From assembly GCA_014898415.1 (NCBI GenBank), contig RCTD01000017.1:1351121-1415120 (forward strand): a DNA stretch of 64,000 nucleotides. Reading direction: 5' to 3'. The position numbers and the translations under genes are program-made. Under the pieces are notes generated by a model that worked only from the letters and a program-made list of their open reading frames with translations, was not told where the DNA came from and searched no databases. This DNA is from Stromatinia cepivora (lineage: Eukaryota; Ascomycota; Leotiomycetes; Helotiales; Sclerotiniaceae). The first letter of the stretch is position 1. The number at the start of each line of letters is the position of its first letter. Below are positions 44,570-56,293 of this stretch, one piece after another.

Positions 44570-47133
44570 CTAATACCTAGTCCTCCTCTTCCTCCTCTCC
44601 AGCAAAATATTCTCCATCCTAATCTTCTCTTCCTCCTCCCACCTCTCCTCCTCCTCATTCATCTCCCCAATCCTCCTAAACCAATCTACCCATAAAACAA
44701 ACGAATCCATCCAAAACTCCGTACAACCATCCTGCATTTTTTCCAACCACGGCAACATATCATCCACCTTCTCTTTTCTCTCTTTCCAATTCTGTCCCAT
44801 GAAAATATGCGTATTAATCGTCAAAAGATTTACACAAAGAAAACGACAATAGAAAGATAAAGTCGATGCGCCACGATTGGCTTGGAGTCTTCCTTCGGCC
44901 AAATTGTGACATTGTGCTGAGTCGAATTTTTCGGCGGCGCTCCATAGGGTAGACATGAATTGGAGCTCGGTGAGTTCTTCTTGGAAGAAATTATTGGGCC
45001 ATTGTTCTAATTCTTTGACTCCTTCGGCGGTATTTTCGAGTAGGAAGTTCCATGTGGATGTTGGGGGAAATATTTGTAGGCGTACATATTCTAGTTTGCA
45101 GAGTAGACATGTGAGCTTAGAAAAAGTAGCTTTTACATCTCCTTCTCTGTTTGGTACATCGTCTAGTAAGGTAAACAAATCATTGAGAAGTCTGCGGGTA
45201 CCAACATTCCAGCGAAAAAGAGTAGCGCGGCGATCTCGAAATTTCTCACCTCCCCTGAGTGTTTCGGATTTTTCAAGGAGTAGGAAGGATTCTTTGTGGT
45301 TTAATATTGCCTGGTCGAGCATTTCGATGAGTTCTAAAGCTAATCTTTCGTGCTCTAACTCATCGTTTGTGTCTCTTGCTTCACGCAGTGAAACGAAGGC
45401 TTCCCGTACTCCCCAGAGTATGTCTTCTTGAGATTGAGTGAAATCATAGAATTGTTCTTCATTCGCTGCGCTCCCAATTATCGCTTCTAGCACTTTGAAG
45501 GATGCTTTTCTTACAGCTGGAAGTTGCTTTGCGTGGTATAACGTTGCCGCTTCCGTTAATTCACTGTACTTTTCGAGTGTAACACCTTTAAGGTTACTAG
45601 TTCTTTTAATAGGGCTTTCCTGGAAATCGGGAACACCATGTTCATCAACGTCATTCCAGTCAGGTGCAAAATCGTTTTTTCCATCCATGCTTTATTGATC
45701 GAGCATGAATAACAGAAAAGCCATACTTGTAGTTGATAAATATTAGTAAAGTGTTAAACATTTCTTGTAGCAAGAGTAGATAAGGGTTAACAATACTTAC
45801 TTGTCGGATAGCAGTATCCCAAAAAGTTTGCTCTCTTATATCTTCAAAAGTCTGAATCGATATAAAATAACAAAATATTTGATCATTGTACGACCTAGCT
45901 TTGTTCATAATAAGTGTGTTAGGGACTCGCTGTCCCATATTGCCATAACTTGGATACGTGGAACCCATCGCATATGCAAACGGAGCTGCAGGTGCACTAA
46001 AAACTGGCTCGATGAGACCACCAAAAACCTAATCTTAATTAGCAAGGTATTTCCAACATTTATATGATTTTGTATAAATCACACTATTCTCCATTTCATA
46101 TCCTAGTTCGCATTGAGGTGAGTCCTCAAAGAATGGTTCATAGTATCGGTTAAGGTTATGATCCTGAATAGCATACCAGAGAGCATGTGTTAACTCATGA
46201 CACATGACAATTGCTAGGAGATATTGGGCACCAGCTTTTTCCCAGAGGTCAAGTCGGTTCTCAATAGTATATCACAGAGCTTCTGGTCTATAATAATCCA
46301 GATAACATCTCTGTCATAACTATCTTTTCCTTCGTGAGTAACACCTAAACAACCTTGCCCAGGGGCATCATCCCATGGCAAATGATGACCTAAAGCAAAG
46401 CCCCATTTTATCTTTTTGTGTAATTTTTTCATAGCTCTACTAAACGCCTTCTCACACTCTGCGAAATTATTGGCGCTGCTCGTTGCTTGGGTTCTGCGCC
46501 AGAATGTGCAAAGGCCTATCGGTAGGGGAAGACTCGAGGAAAGTTGATCCATAGGATTTCGAGGTCCTAAGAGCAGGGCATCTAACTGAAGTGAAAAGGT
46601 CAATAAATTAGCTTTGTCATGAATGCATAGAATCAAAAGAAAATAGGTAAGGTATATACAAATGGTACAGCATGCATTCTGGAAAGAAATGCACTTGCTA
46701 ATGTCAAAACGGGCATCATGGCATTGTATACATTAGAGTTGGTCAGGAAGCACCATCCGCCTTTTATCACTTCGGGGGTCTGCTGGGGCCAATGAAGTGG
46801 CCTCTGACCATACTGCTCCCATACATTTCTCGAAAATATAGGATGAATGGGAATCACGAGAGACCCTCCGAGAACTCTACCACTAATTACATCTAAATCA
46901 ACGAGCTCCCGTACTGTGAAATTGAATAACATGAGGCGTTGGAAATCTTCGATACGCTTTTCCTCCTCGATTGTTTTCAAATTGGCACCTTTAGGAAGAT
47001 GGCCTGTGGGTGACCACCCACTGGCTGTGGAGGTAGAATCATCTGGATGGGTGAAAACACGGGTCGGCCCATATTTTCCCTTATCAACATTGAAAATTGT
47101 ACTTGTCGCATTTCCCAATTCTACAGATGTCAT
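44570..47133 (-). pseudogene. HELTH-motif metallopeptidase-like gene with frameshifts
   Basis: Exons 47133-46660, 46585-46083, 46028-45801 and 45725-44570 are separated by introns of 74, 54 and 75 nt. Exon 2 encodes 'WGFALGHHLPWDD...' and 'LLAIVMCHELTHALWYAIQ', a zincin-type HExxH motif (46199-46185), followed by 'YYEPFFEDSPQCELGYEMEN'. Exon 2 changes frame near 46268-46272 by what looks like an extra AT. Exon 4 changes frame at a T6 run (plus 45675-45680). The 372-codon C-terminal frame after that is intact, starting M-D-G-K-N-D, and could alternatively be a separate gene. The C-terminal region is helical and acidic. I recall related leotiomycete families with H-E-x-x-H and E-P-F-x-D-x-P, but none characterised. 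Protease activity is inference. Confidence 0.55.
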
Positions 47134-47742
47134 TTTCGGAAATCTTAAAAATGGAGTAATGAAAAGGAGTGATAAATTAATGTTTGCTTATGACTTAACT
47201 TGCTGGGGGAAATAAGGAAAAATCTTTGTTATACATGAGATGGAAGCAATACAACAACAAAGAGAACGAATCAACGATGGGGATCTCCTTTGACAAACAT
47301 AGTAATAGTTTGAATCTCTTTATTAATTATCCATGAAGGCTTCGAAAAGCATTGGAAGGTTGATGTTATGAGATTCAGAAAGAATTTGAGGCAACTTCTA
47401 CTAGAATTGCTGCATTCTCAATCATGACCACCTCTGGAAGAGATTAATCCACTGTAATGATAGAGATACAGTATTTTGATAATCTACAAAAGAGCTCAAC
47501 AAGCAATAGAGCCATACACTGAGAGAATAAATAACACAAATATAGTTTTCTGTTGTCTTTTTGAGTATCAGTGATATGAATTTGTGTAATTGATACAGAA
47601 ATATGGATGACAAAATGTGAATGATAGGAGCTTTGACTACAGAATTAATGACAGGGGTCTTAGTACGGTTTTATTTTTTCTACTTGGTTAAACTTCGGAG
47701 TTCGGAATAACTTTATTCCAATCGACATGGGATTATTAAAAG
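47134..47742. other. Divergent intergenic region
   Basis: No gene; presumably promoters for the metallopeptidase-like gene and the NEDD8 transcript. Confidence 0.4.
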
Positions 47743-48057
47743 ATGTTCAAAGTCTCCACTGAAGCCCCACCAACTGAACCAGCACCAGAAGTTGAACAAG
47801 AAGTTGAGCCACCAGTTCGACCACCTATCATACCATCAATTGTCATAACCCCCCCCTCTTTAGCACCACCTAGACCACCTCCAAGTACTCCCCGACGCTC
47901 TTCTACATTTTCGCTGAGTTCAAGAGGATTATTTGAAGGAGAACGTTTTGATAGAACTGCCACAGGCCTCGAGAGTTTTGATCAATACTACAGAACCAAA
48001 TTTCCCTTCTCAAATCCTGAAAAGAATCCCGATCGAGGACCTCCCACGGAAAATTAA
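47743..48057 (+). CDS. 104-codon ORF immediately upstream of NEDD8
   Basis: This is a single exon with a Pro/Glu/Val-rich N-terminus and a well-ordered-looking C-terminus ('GERFDRTATGLESFDQYYRT', then K-F-P-F-S-N-P). Its stop (48055-48057) is 21 nt before the NEDD8 ATG and in the same frame. So tight a spacing suggests one transcript carrying both ORFs, or NEDD8 translation from a start inside a longer mRNA. I do not recognise the protein. There is no signal peptide or membrane segment. Confidence 0.6.
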   Translation: MFKVSTEAPPTEPAPEVEQEVEPPVRPPIIPSIVITPPSLAPPRPPPSTPRRSSTFSLSSRGLFEGERFDRTATGLESFDQYYRTKFPFSNPEKNPDRGPPTEN

Positions 48058-48078
48058 TCGATCTTTACAACTGCCATA

Positions 48079-48510
48079 ATGCTTATCAAGTATGTGCCAT
48101 CCATCTTAATGCCTTTTCTCCATATCTGCGAAGCTCTTGTACTGACAAATATCCAGGGTCCGAACTCTAACTGGCAAGGAAATCGAGCTTGATGTTGAAT
48201 CTGACAACAAGGTACGTTTTACATTGCGACAACCACATCTTCTCCTTTTACAACCTACTAATATATCCACCTTAGATCGAAAGAGTAAAGGAAAAGGTCG
48301 AAGAGAAAGAAGGCATTCCACCCGTCCAACAACGTTTGATATACGGTGGTAAACAAATGTACGTTCGATCCTCCTACCCCGCCATTCCTTTCAACAAAAA
48401 ACTAACACTGAAACCACAACAGGGCAGACGACAAGCTAGTAAAGGATTACGAACTCGAACCCGGAGCTACATTGCATTTAGTGCTAGCACTTCGCGGAGG
48501 CTCTTTTTAA
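48079..48510 (+). CDS. NEDD8/Rub1 ubiquitin-like modifier
   Basis: Four exons, 48079-48089, 48157-48211, 48276-48358 and 48423-48510, give 78 residues. It begins '[20 protein letters not shown]', contains '[20 protein letters not shown]' and ends '[12 protein letters not shown]', so a two-residue tail must be cleaved after Gly-Gly (residues 75-76). The Ala at the position before L-R-G-G (A-L-R-G-G) is the NEDD8 hallmark that separates it from ubiquitin (R-L-R-G-G). It is attached to cullins by the APPBP1/UBA3-UBC12 cascade and activates SCF ligases. The first exon is only 11 nt. All introns have canonical donors and acceptors. Confidence 0.97.
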
Positions 48511-49219
48511 AGCTCTCGTCTTTACAACTTCGATTGCATTACTGCCTACCTATCCGAATACCCCGCACCTTCATCCATGCCTTTACGAATTTTTTCAGCA
48601 TTCGATATCACCTGCAAGTTTTCATGGGTTAAGCTTTTTTTTCTTTCTTACGACATGATGCGATGCGATATGATGGGGTTAGAATGACGGCAGATGATTG
48701 GGCATTTCATTGATGGACGATGCAAAAATTCGAATATTTTACATAGGGCGTTTTTGCGTGCATGCATTTATTCGATTTGGTTGTCTGATATGGGCTTAGA
48801 TTTTTCAATAGACCGCACATTCATTCTCAATAATAAACTTTTATAAACACATAGCATGATAGCATGAGGTTTTGACTGCAATATGTTCAGTTCACTCTTG
48901 GAACATTGGTCACTTGTGATGAAAGAAGGATTAGTGTGCGAATAATTCTCATTTACAATGCTACCTACTGCAATTCTATAATATGCATAGAACCCGCTCA
49001 TTTCTAGTCAATCACTAACCCGCGAAAAATCAATGCTCCAATGGCCCTTTCGGTGTCTAATAATATCTATGCTTGACTATGCCATAGTTTGCTCCTCCAA
49101 AACGCCTCGCTTATAACAAATGTCCCTATTCTGAGTCCGAAACCCCAATCCAAATCCATAAAAAATGAGATGGTCAATATACCAAAAAATGTTAAACAAT
49201 GTCAAAAAATGTTCGTTGA
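48511..49219. other. Intergenic between convergent genes
   Basis: No gene supported. Confidence 0.4.
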
Positions 49220-50493
49220 TTATCTTCTAGGTTTCTTAGGTCCACGGTTGAAGATATCGACGTTGGTGGGTCTTTTGCGAGCGGGTATCATGGGTTTGGG
49301 TGTAGCTGATCGAGATGATGGTGCTGAAGTAATGCGAGACGATGCTGGTGAGAAAGAGCTGTTGGATTTTTGGACCATAGATGAGATAACGTCGGATGGC
49401 TTTGACGCTTCGTTGTATGGTGGAGGAGAAGAAGAGACACGAGTCGATGGTGCAACTGGTTTGATGACCTTGCGAGGTGGTGGTCGACTTGCTTTCAAAG
49501 CTGATTTTAATTCCTCCTCCTCATCAAAAAGATCATCCGCATCATCGCCAAAATTTTGATAATTTGGTGAGGTGGGTGATCTAGGGGGAGGAGATCCAAC
49601 TAATGTCTCCTTGGGGGCATTGTGGTCTCTCTTTTTACCAGTCATTGCATCTCGTAATCTCTGTTCACGATCCTCAAGAGATGATCCACTAACGCTACCC
49701 GAACTTCTGCCCGAGGACCTATGTCTTGCCAAGACCTTTAAAGCAGGTTGATTGGCAATTTTATATCCTTGAGCCATCCCAGCAGGTGCTCTTTTCACTT
49801 GTCCAAGCCGTCCCGATAACATGCTAGTTGGCGTATTAAGCTTGCTTCTTTGACTCATTTCCTTGGCTTCTCGACGTGCCCTCGTCAAAACGCTTGTACC
49901 ATCCTTCATCTTCGTTCTACTACCTGCACCCCAACTCAAGGAACTAGGCGCAGCGCCTTGAAGCCCCCTTCCCTTAGTCAAAGGAACACCTCCATTGTTT
50001 GGTCGCATTCCATAGTCTCTTGGGATCTTGGGTAGAGCTCGGATATCGACGAATTTGCTGACATGATCTTGTTTGCGCTGCTGCAATGCATTCATCGAAT
50101 TCTTGAGGTTTTCCCGGTCGCGTGCTATTTCCACTTCATGCTCAGTTTTATATTTTTGGTACACTTCGTACCACTTTGTAGGATCCCTTGGTACATAATT
50201 CTTTGTTCGCCAATTAGGAATATCTCGAGCGATGAAAGCTTTCCAGAGTTCTGCATCTTCGCCCTTTATTTGTGGAGAATTAAGTTCAATTATGTGAAGT
50301 TGTTCGGGATTTATAACTGCTGTCTTGAGTATCGGACGGATTAGCTCGTAATGAACGTCTCCGATGTCAGTAAGACCTAAACTATATTAGCGACGGAATG
50401 ATGTTGAAAGAAATAGACAAGCCTACCTGGAGCAGCTTTTATACAGGCTGCTTTGGCAATCTTGAGAAGGGATGAGGCCCCGATTTCTCCCAT
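49220..50493 (-). CDS. Elongin A-like transcription elongation/ubiquitin ligase subunit
   Basis: Two exons, 50493-50427 and 50376-49220 (407 aa), with a 50-nt intron (GTAGGC donor, GCTAATATAG branch, TTTAG acceptor). The first 110 residues are the conserved Elongin-A domain: 'SLLKIAKAACIKAAPGLTDI', 'VHYELIRPILKTAVINPEQL', then 'NSPQIKGEDAELWKAFIARD', W-R-T-K, and a K-W-Y ... Y-Q-K-Y-K basic/acidic helix. This part binds the Elongin B/C-like pair through its BC-box and joins a cullin-RING ligase acting on stalled RNA polymerase II. The rest is disordered, Ser/Pro rich, with a D-D-L-F-D-E-E-E acidic patch and a basic C-terminus. A nuclear role is likely. Confidence 0.9.
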
Positions 50494-50960
50494 GTTTTCA
50501 GTTTGTAATAAAAGTATGGATGTATAATATTTCCGATGGGTTATTCGGGGTCTCCAACTGAATTAAAGGCGGGTGACAGATTGCGCTTTTTGTGATGCGA
50601 AGAGGAATTATTGCCGAATGATAGAAGTTTACAATTGTAAAAAGATGGAGCAAGAATCTTAAATAGTCTATTGGAAGAGAAAATAAATTAAAGTTGTTGT
50701 AGAAAGTTGAAATTTCGTGAATAATATACCGTACCATGAACAAAGAAGAAATTCATGTTGGGGGAATTTATAGATTATGAAGCGCTCGATAAGTGAATTC
50801 ACTAATCTGGAACCCCGGACTAGATATATAGTGCTGCACTAGCGGTGTTGCGGCCGTGGTAAATCAATTTCAAGTGTCTAGAACTATTCTTAGCTTTTAA
50901 ATGTTCCGCATCAACTTGCGCGACTAAAAGAGAAATAATTGATCAATTCATACTCTTGAA
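50494..50960. other. Divergent promoter region
   Basis: It lies between the Elongin A and THO7 starts, which are 467 bp apart. No gene seen. Confidence 0.45.
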
Positions 50961-52100
50961 ATGGCTTCATATCAACTATTAGATCAAAGAGAGGAAGATG
51001 AACTTCACAAATCTCGTCTTCTCAATGTCGAAGAAAAACCCTTCAAGCGTATCACCAAGCGCCTGCTCTCCCCTGGGTCTCTTGTCATTACACCAAGCAA
51101 ACTTCCTACACCACCATTAGATACCACTGAAGAGACAGGAGAATCCGACCGTCAAAAGTTTCTCGATGAACGTCGTCAGTTGCGCGAAGATGTACTTCTC
51201 GATTTCGCAGCATTCGACAGCAGTTTGGCTCGCATTCAATTTCTTCGTAACAGTAATGAACGCGAACGCGAGCGGTATAAGGCTGATAAGGAACATATCT
51301 TGGAGACGGCACAAGCGGTGAGGGATAGTACTGCGCAGTTGAGGATTCAATTGGACGAAGCGAAGAAGACATTAGAGCAAAGGAAGAAGTTCGATGAGTT
51401 GGCCGAGAAGATTACGAATAATATGTTGTTGCGACCACGAAAGGATCAAGAAATTAATTTGAGGAAACTGGAAGATGAATGCAAAGATCTAGAGAGAGAG
51501 AGCAGAACATATGGCGAAACATGGAAAGAGAGGAGAGAACAATTTGGTAGAATTGTCGAGGAAGGAATGCAATTGAGAAGATTAATTAGGGATGAGAAAG
51601 AAGAGGTAGAAAGACGAGAAGGAATGGATGGAGGTGAGGAAGATGGTGAAGTTGGAGATGGGCAAACTCCTAGACGCAATAGCGCAAGCGGGGATGCAAC
51701 ACCAAGGCAAGGAAGCCCGGAAAGAGGCACACTCAAACCTAGACCTTTGCCTTCTGGTTCGATGTCAAGAACTGGCTCAAGGTCAGGTTCAAGGCCAGGT
51801 TCAAAGCCAGGATCAAGGTCTGGTTCGAGAGGGAGATCAAAAAGTCGAATAGCATCTCCAACAAGATCAGAACGGGCTAGAAGTCGTAGACGTAGAGAGG
51901 AAGAGGGAGAAGATTTTGCAATGGAAGATGCAAATAGTAGACAAGTGGACATGGATCTTACAGTTGATACACCTATGGCGGATGGAATGAATTCAACACA
52001 AGATGGAACACAAGAAGGAACTCCACAAGTCACGATTAATGAACCAGAGGAGGGAGCAGTGGATGAGGGAGAAATTGGTGATAAGATGGATACCACGTAG
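50961..52100 (+). CDS. THO complex subunit 7-like protein
   Basis: A single exon encodes 379 residues. The Tho7 domain spans residues 55-190: 'EDVLLDFAAFDSSLARIQFL', then R-N-S-N-E-R-E-R-E-R-Y, and a long coiled coil to 'EEGMQLRRLIRDEKEEVERR'. The C-terminal third is disordered with a tandem G-S-R-x-G/P repeat (about residues 268-300) and an acidic tail. THO couples transcription with mRNP assembly and export. The gene is divergent from Elongin A; co-regulation is possible but not shown. It has no intron, which is normal for this gene in many ascomycetes to my memory. Confidence 0.88.
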   Translation: MASYQLLDQREEDELHKSRLLNVEEKPFKRITKRLLSPGSLVITPSKLPTPPLDTTEETGESDRQKFLDERRQLREDVLLDFAAFDSSLARIQFLRNSNERERERYKADKEHILETAQAVRDSTAQLRIQLDEAKKTLEQRKKFDELAEKITNNMLLRPRKDQEINLRKLEDECKDLERESRTYGETWKERREQFGRIVEEGMQLRRLIRDEKEEVERREGMDGGEEDGEVGDGQTPRRNSASGDATPRQGSPERGTLKPRPLPSGSMSRTGSRSGSRPGSKPGSRSGSRGRSKSRIASPTRSERARSRRRREEEGEDFAMEDANSRQVDMDLTVDTPMADGMNSTQDGTQEGTPQVTINEPEEGAVDEGEIGDKMDTT

Positions 52101-52312
52101 GCATCTTCGCCACTAGTCTTTCCACCAAATGTACAACTGAATGTACCATACCAAATCAGAATGATACCCTCTATGACCTAGTATTCATCTTGCTCTATGA
52201 ACGGTGCATTTCATAACCTACATCCTCACCATCATTCGTAAATCTTCGCAAATCATCGCAAAATCGGGTATATCCATCGTGAATCATGATTTCGTCGTCC
52301 TCAACCCAACCC

Positions 52313-52714
52313 TCAATTTCCAGTAGCAATAGCTTTCTTTGCCTCAGCGATAACTTCATTAGCCCTATTCTCTTCTGCCTCTTCGCCTCCTTTTTGCACT
52401 AAATCCTCCAACTTGAGTATGGCATCTGCGAGTCGTTCTCTAAGAGGTGGGAATACTGCTTTGGTTTCTTCGATTGCGGCGCGCTTTATGTGGTCAGTTT
52501 TCTAGTTCTCCATAGTATTATAAGAACAAAACAAAGGTAAGATACTAACCTCTTGCTTCAAAGAATACTCTCTATTCTCATCTTCCTCGGTAGCTTCCTC
52601 CAATTTCTTGAGTCGTGCCTGTTGAGAAATCAACTCTTTGTGGTATGATGCTTCTTCCTTGACCAAACGGGCGACGGAAGAGGTAGCTATGGAAAGTTGA
52701 GATGGAGGTGCCAT
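52313..52714 (-). CDS. Tubulin-specific chaperone A (TBCA/Rbl2-like)
   Basis: Two exons, 52714-52550 and 52483-52313 (111 aa), with a 66-nt intron (GTTAGT donor, AACTGAC branch, TAAAG acceptor). The protein is the expected three-helix bundle: 'VARLVKEEASYHKELISQQA', then 'EENREYSLKQE', 'RAAIEETKAVFPPLRERLAD' and a C-terminal helix with E-E-A-E-E-N-R-A-N. The family captures beta-tubulin folding intermediates. Length matches (105-115 aa in fungi). It is convergent with the THO7 gene, only about 210 bp from its stop. Confidence 0.93.
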
Positions 52715-54277
52715 TTTGAATGATTTTATGGGATTTGGAGGAGAGGAGGATGCTTGATGTAAGTTATTGGACTTTGAGGGTTTGAATTTTGAGGGTTGAA
52801 GACAGGAGGGGTATTTCACCGCTTTGGCAGAATAAAAACATGCTTGTTACAAATGTTCAGGGTTCTGCACTTAGGAGTTCTTCACACCAAACATGCAGCA
52901 TGATCTTCTACAGCAATGCACAGAATGATAATCTAATGCTGTTGTTTGTTGTCTGTTCTTTGTTGACAATTACACTCAGCCAAATCAATACCATATTTTC
53001 TTTTGGTGTTACATATTGAAAGTTGCCAGAGATTCCATAATCTGGAAGAAGTATCTAGTTCCCCTCTTTTGGAATCAACCAGGTCTCCTCCTTCTTATGG
53101 ACCATGTCTCTTCTGTCTTCGACTCAGCAAGAATGGAAAGGGATCTTTCTCGCATTTGTTGTTTTGCGCAAAGATCGGGGCAACTGTGACTTCAACGTTA
53201 TCAAAAATCTATGTTCCTGCTTAACGCGATTTCGCTTCTAGGAAGCTGGGGGACAAGCCATGGACTTCTTCATTCACAGTTATTAGCTCTAAATTCTACT
53301 GCTACGGTACTATAAAGATCTATGAGCGAGTGCTCAGATTTGATGGTCATGAGGAGTGTCAAAATGATAACAAATAACCAGCCGATGGTATTCGGCCCGA
53401 GCAGATGGTCAATCATTGAGAAAGTACCTTGGTACAAAACATCTTTGTTCCTCCTGTTGTACTTTTGTACTTTCTTTCCTGTGTCTTGTCAAGTATGGAA
53501 TATTCGGTAAGAGGTTGAGTTTTACAGCCATAGTCGAGTCTAAGCCACTCCTTACACATATTTCTCCTAAACGTCACTCAAAGTGATAGATCGTAGTAAG
53601 ATCCATCGAATGTCATTTCTTTAAAATTCCGATCTTGTGGAACATTACAACTGCTGCTTGATACACAAACTTAACCGTCGACATAGCACATGCTGTGCTT
53701 TGCTGGTAAACTCTTTTGTCCGCTAAATGTTCGATTATCAATATGGAGTACAACTTTTATGTTTCAAATCTGAGAAAGATTGTTAGGGGCGGCCCGGAGC
53801 GAGGATGAGAAAGGAGCTACCATATAGCCAGTTCTTTGATCATGGTGATCATAACATTGTTGCTCTTGGCGAGCTCCGACGATGAGATTAAAGATATAAA
53901 TTCAATGTCTCAATAATCCTTCCCTCTGTTGCGCACCACGGTTTGTTCTCAGTAGGGGGATATACATCATGTTCCCTTTCACATTTACCTGATTAGATCG
54001 ATTGTGGGGTGTGAAACCTGGGGTAGTTTCTTTCCCCGCAAAGTCTTATTAAGTTATGAAACATATTTAGATTATTCACTGCTTCACTATGTGATCATCC
54101 GCAATGAATGCCAGTAACTATGGGTCATAAGTTAAAAGAAACCATCATTTGTAATTTCAACAGAGGCTCGTTACCTCGGCGCAATATGACTCTAAACATG
54201 AATATTTATACATTTATCTCTACAGTTCCTAGAGTCGTTCAATGTTCTCTTTGTCTATATTTCATTGTATCATCAAA
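52715..54277. other. Intergenic, upstream of GH71
   Basis: No gene supported; short frames only. A TATTTATA-like site lies near 54204-54212. Confidence 0.4.
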
Positions 54278-56293
54278 ATGATGCTCTATTCTACTTTTAT
54301 CAGTGCCTTCACGGCAATATTATTCTTACCTTGGTTCTCCATTTCCGCACCAACGGTAAACCGAGCAACAACTCCTAGATATGTCTTTGCTCATTTCATG
54401 GTAAGCACCTTTCAATCGTCATTTAAGGCTCATATTAACATGTTCTGAATAGGTCGGAATTGTTGAGAACTATACCATTACAGACTGGAAAATGGATATG
54501 GCATATGCACAGGAGATTGGTATCGATGCTTTCGCTTTAAACTGTGCAAGCATCGATAGCTATACTCCTACTCAACTTGCACTTGCATATCAAGCAGCCA
54601 GCGAGATGGGATTTCATGTCTTTATATCATTCGACTTTGCGTATTGGAATAATGGAAACACCAACAACATTACAGATTATATGAATAAATATGCATCTCA
54701 TCCAGGACAGATGCAATACAATGGAGGAGCTGTTGTCAGTACCTTTGTGGGTGACAGTTTCAACTGGGCACCAGTCAAAGCTGGAACAAATCATTCAATC
54801 TTCGCCATTCCTATGATGCAAGATCCGATTGAGGCAACTTATCAACCAACATCATTTGATGGTGCATTCTCTTGGTTAGCATGGCCTACAGATGGTGGAA
54901 ATAGTATTATACCAGGTCCTATGACAACTGTATGGGATGATAAATTCTTTTTATATCTTGCTGGAAAGCCTTATATGGCTCGTAAGTAGCTATCATTCAA
55001 GAGCAAGAAATGCTGTTAACTCTTCTGTAGCTGTTTCACCATGGTTCTCCACACATTTCAACTCTAAGAATTGGGTTTTCATCTGCGAAGAACTCATTAC
55101 TGATCGATGGAATCAAATGTTGACTTTGCAACCCGCACTTATCGAAATTATATCTTGGAATGGTAAGCATGAATGAATCATCTTAGGGAAATAAGCTCAT
55201 GAATATCACAGATTTTGGAGAATCTCACTACATATCTCCTGCAGAACCAAATCACAAAGATGACGGTTCATCTCAATGGGCTGATGGTTTTCCTCACGAT
55301 GGCTGGCGTATCATTTCGAAACCATATATCGCTGCATATAAAGCTGGCGCAAGTGCACCGACTGTCGCACAAGATCAACTCGTATATTGGTATCGACCAA
55401 CACCTAAAGGAATCACCTGCACGAATGATACCCTTGGACCTCCAAATGGTCGTGAAATGCTCGCCGATGACATATTTGTCACCACACTCCTTACAAGTCC
55501 AGCAACTTTAATCGTGACCAGTGGGAAAAATACACCAGTATCCGTCAATGTACCCGCAGGTATTGTTACCACGAATTTTACGATGGGTGTAGGAAATCAA
55601 TATTTCCAGGTTACAAGAAATGGTAAACCAATCTTGAATGGTTATGGTGGTTTGAATATTGCAGATACTTGTGAGAAATATAACTTCAATGCATATGTGG
55701 GATCTTTGAATGGGACTAGTAATGCTGGACCACCACCACCTGGTACAACAACATCGACTAGTACTCTATCAACTTCTACTTCCACTTCTACTTCTTCAAC
55801 AACAGCCACAACGTTACCAACTACATCTTCAACTACATCTTCAACTACATCTTCAACTACATCTTCAACTACATCTTCAACTACATCTTCAACTACATCT
55901 TCAACTACATCTTCAACTACATCTTCAACTACATCTTCAACTACATCTTCAACTACATCACCAGCATCTCCAATCACCTCCACCACTTCCACTTCCACTT
56001 CCACTTCCACTTCCACTTCCAGTACCTTCCCTTCCTCTCCTTCTCCCTCTACAGTCTGCACCTCAGGCTCTGGTCCAGGAAATTACATCGGTCTCTGTCA
56101 ATTCTGCTGCAATTACGGCTATTGTCCTCCAGGTCCATGTACATGTCTCTCGTATGGCTCTCAAATTCCTCCACCCCCGATTACAAATCAAACAGGGTAT
56201 CCGTTACCAGGAGAAGATGATAGTTATTTGGGATTATGTAGTTATAGTTGTAATCATGGATATTGTCCACTGACTGCTTGTCGATTGGGCTGA
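54278..56293 (+). CDS. Secreted GH71 alpha-1,3-glucanase (mutanase)
   Basis: Four exons, 54278-54400, 54453-54981, 55031-55162 and 55212-56293 (621 aa). I start at 54278 because it opens a clean signal peptide (MMLYSTFISAFTAILFLPWF); an in-frame ATG 12 codons upstream is possible. GH71 motifs in order: 'TPRYVFAHFMVGIVENYTIT', 'MDMAYAQEIGIDAFALNC', 'FHVFISFDFAYW', 'STFVGDSFNWAPVKA', 'FDGAFSWLAWPTDGGN' and 'IEIISWNDFGESHYI'. A Thr/Ser linker of about 100 residues follows, then a Cys-rich C-terminus with duplicated G-L-C-x-x-C/S-C-N-x-G-Y-C-P units, typical of mutanases and probably glucan binding. The substrate would be alpha-1,3-glucan of fungal walls. The gene is intact. Confidence 0.93.
55819..55957 (+). 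repeat. 12-bp coding tandem repeat (about 11.6 copies)
   Basis: ACATCTTCAACT units, nearly identical at DNA level, encode (T-S-S-T)n in the GH71 linker. The identity implies recent expansion or slippage and likely length polymorphism. Confidence 0.92.

Noticed and set aside
51446..52096. 216-codon minus frame
   Set aside because: Antisense of the repeat-rich part of the THO7-like gene.
55642..56061. 139-codon minus frame rich in Val/Glu
   Set aside because: Shadow of the Thr/Ser repeat of the GH71 linker.
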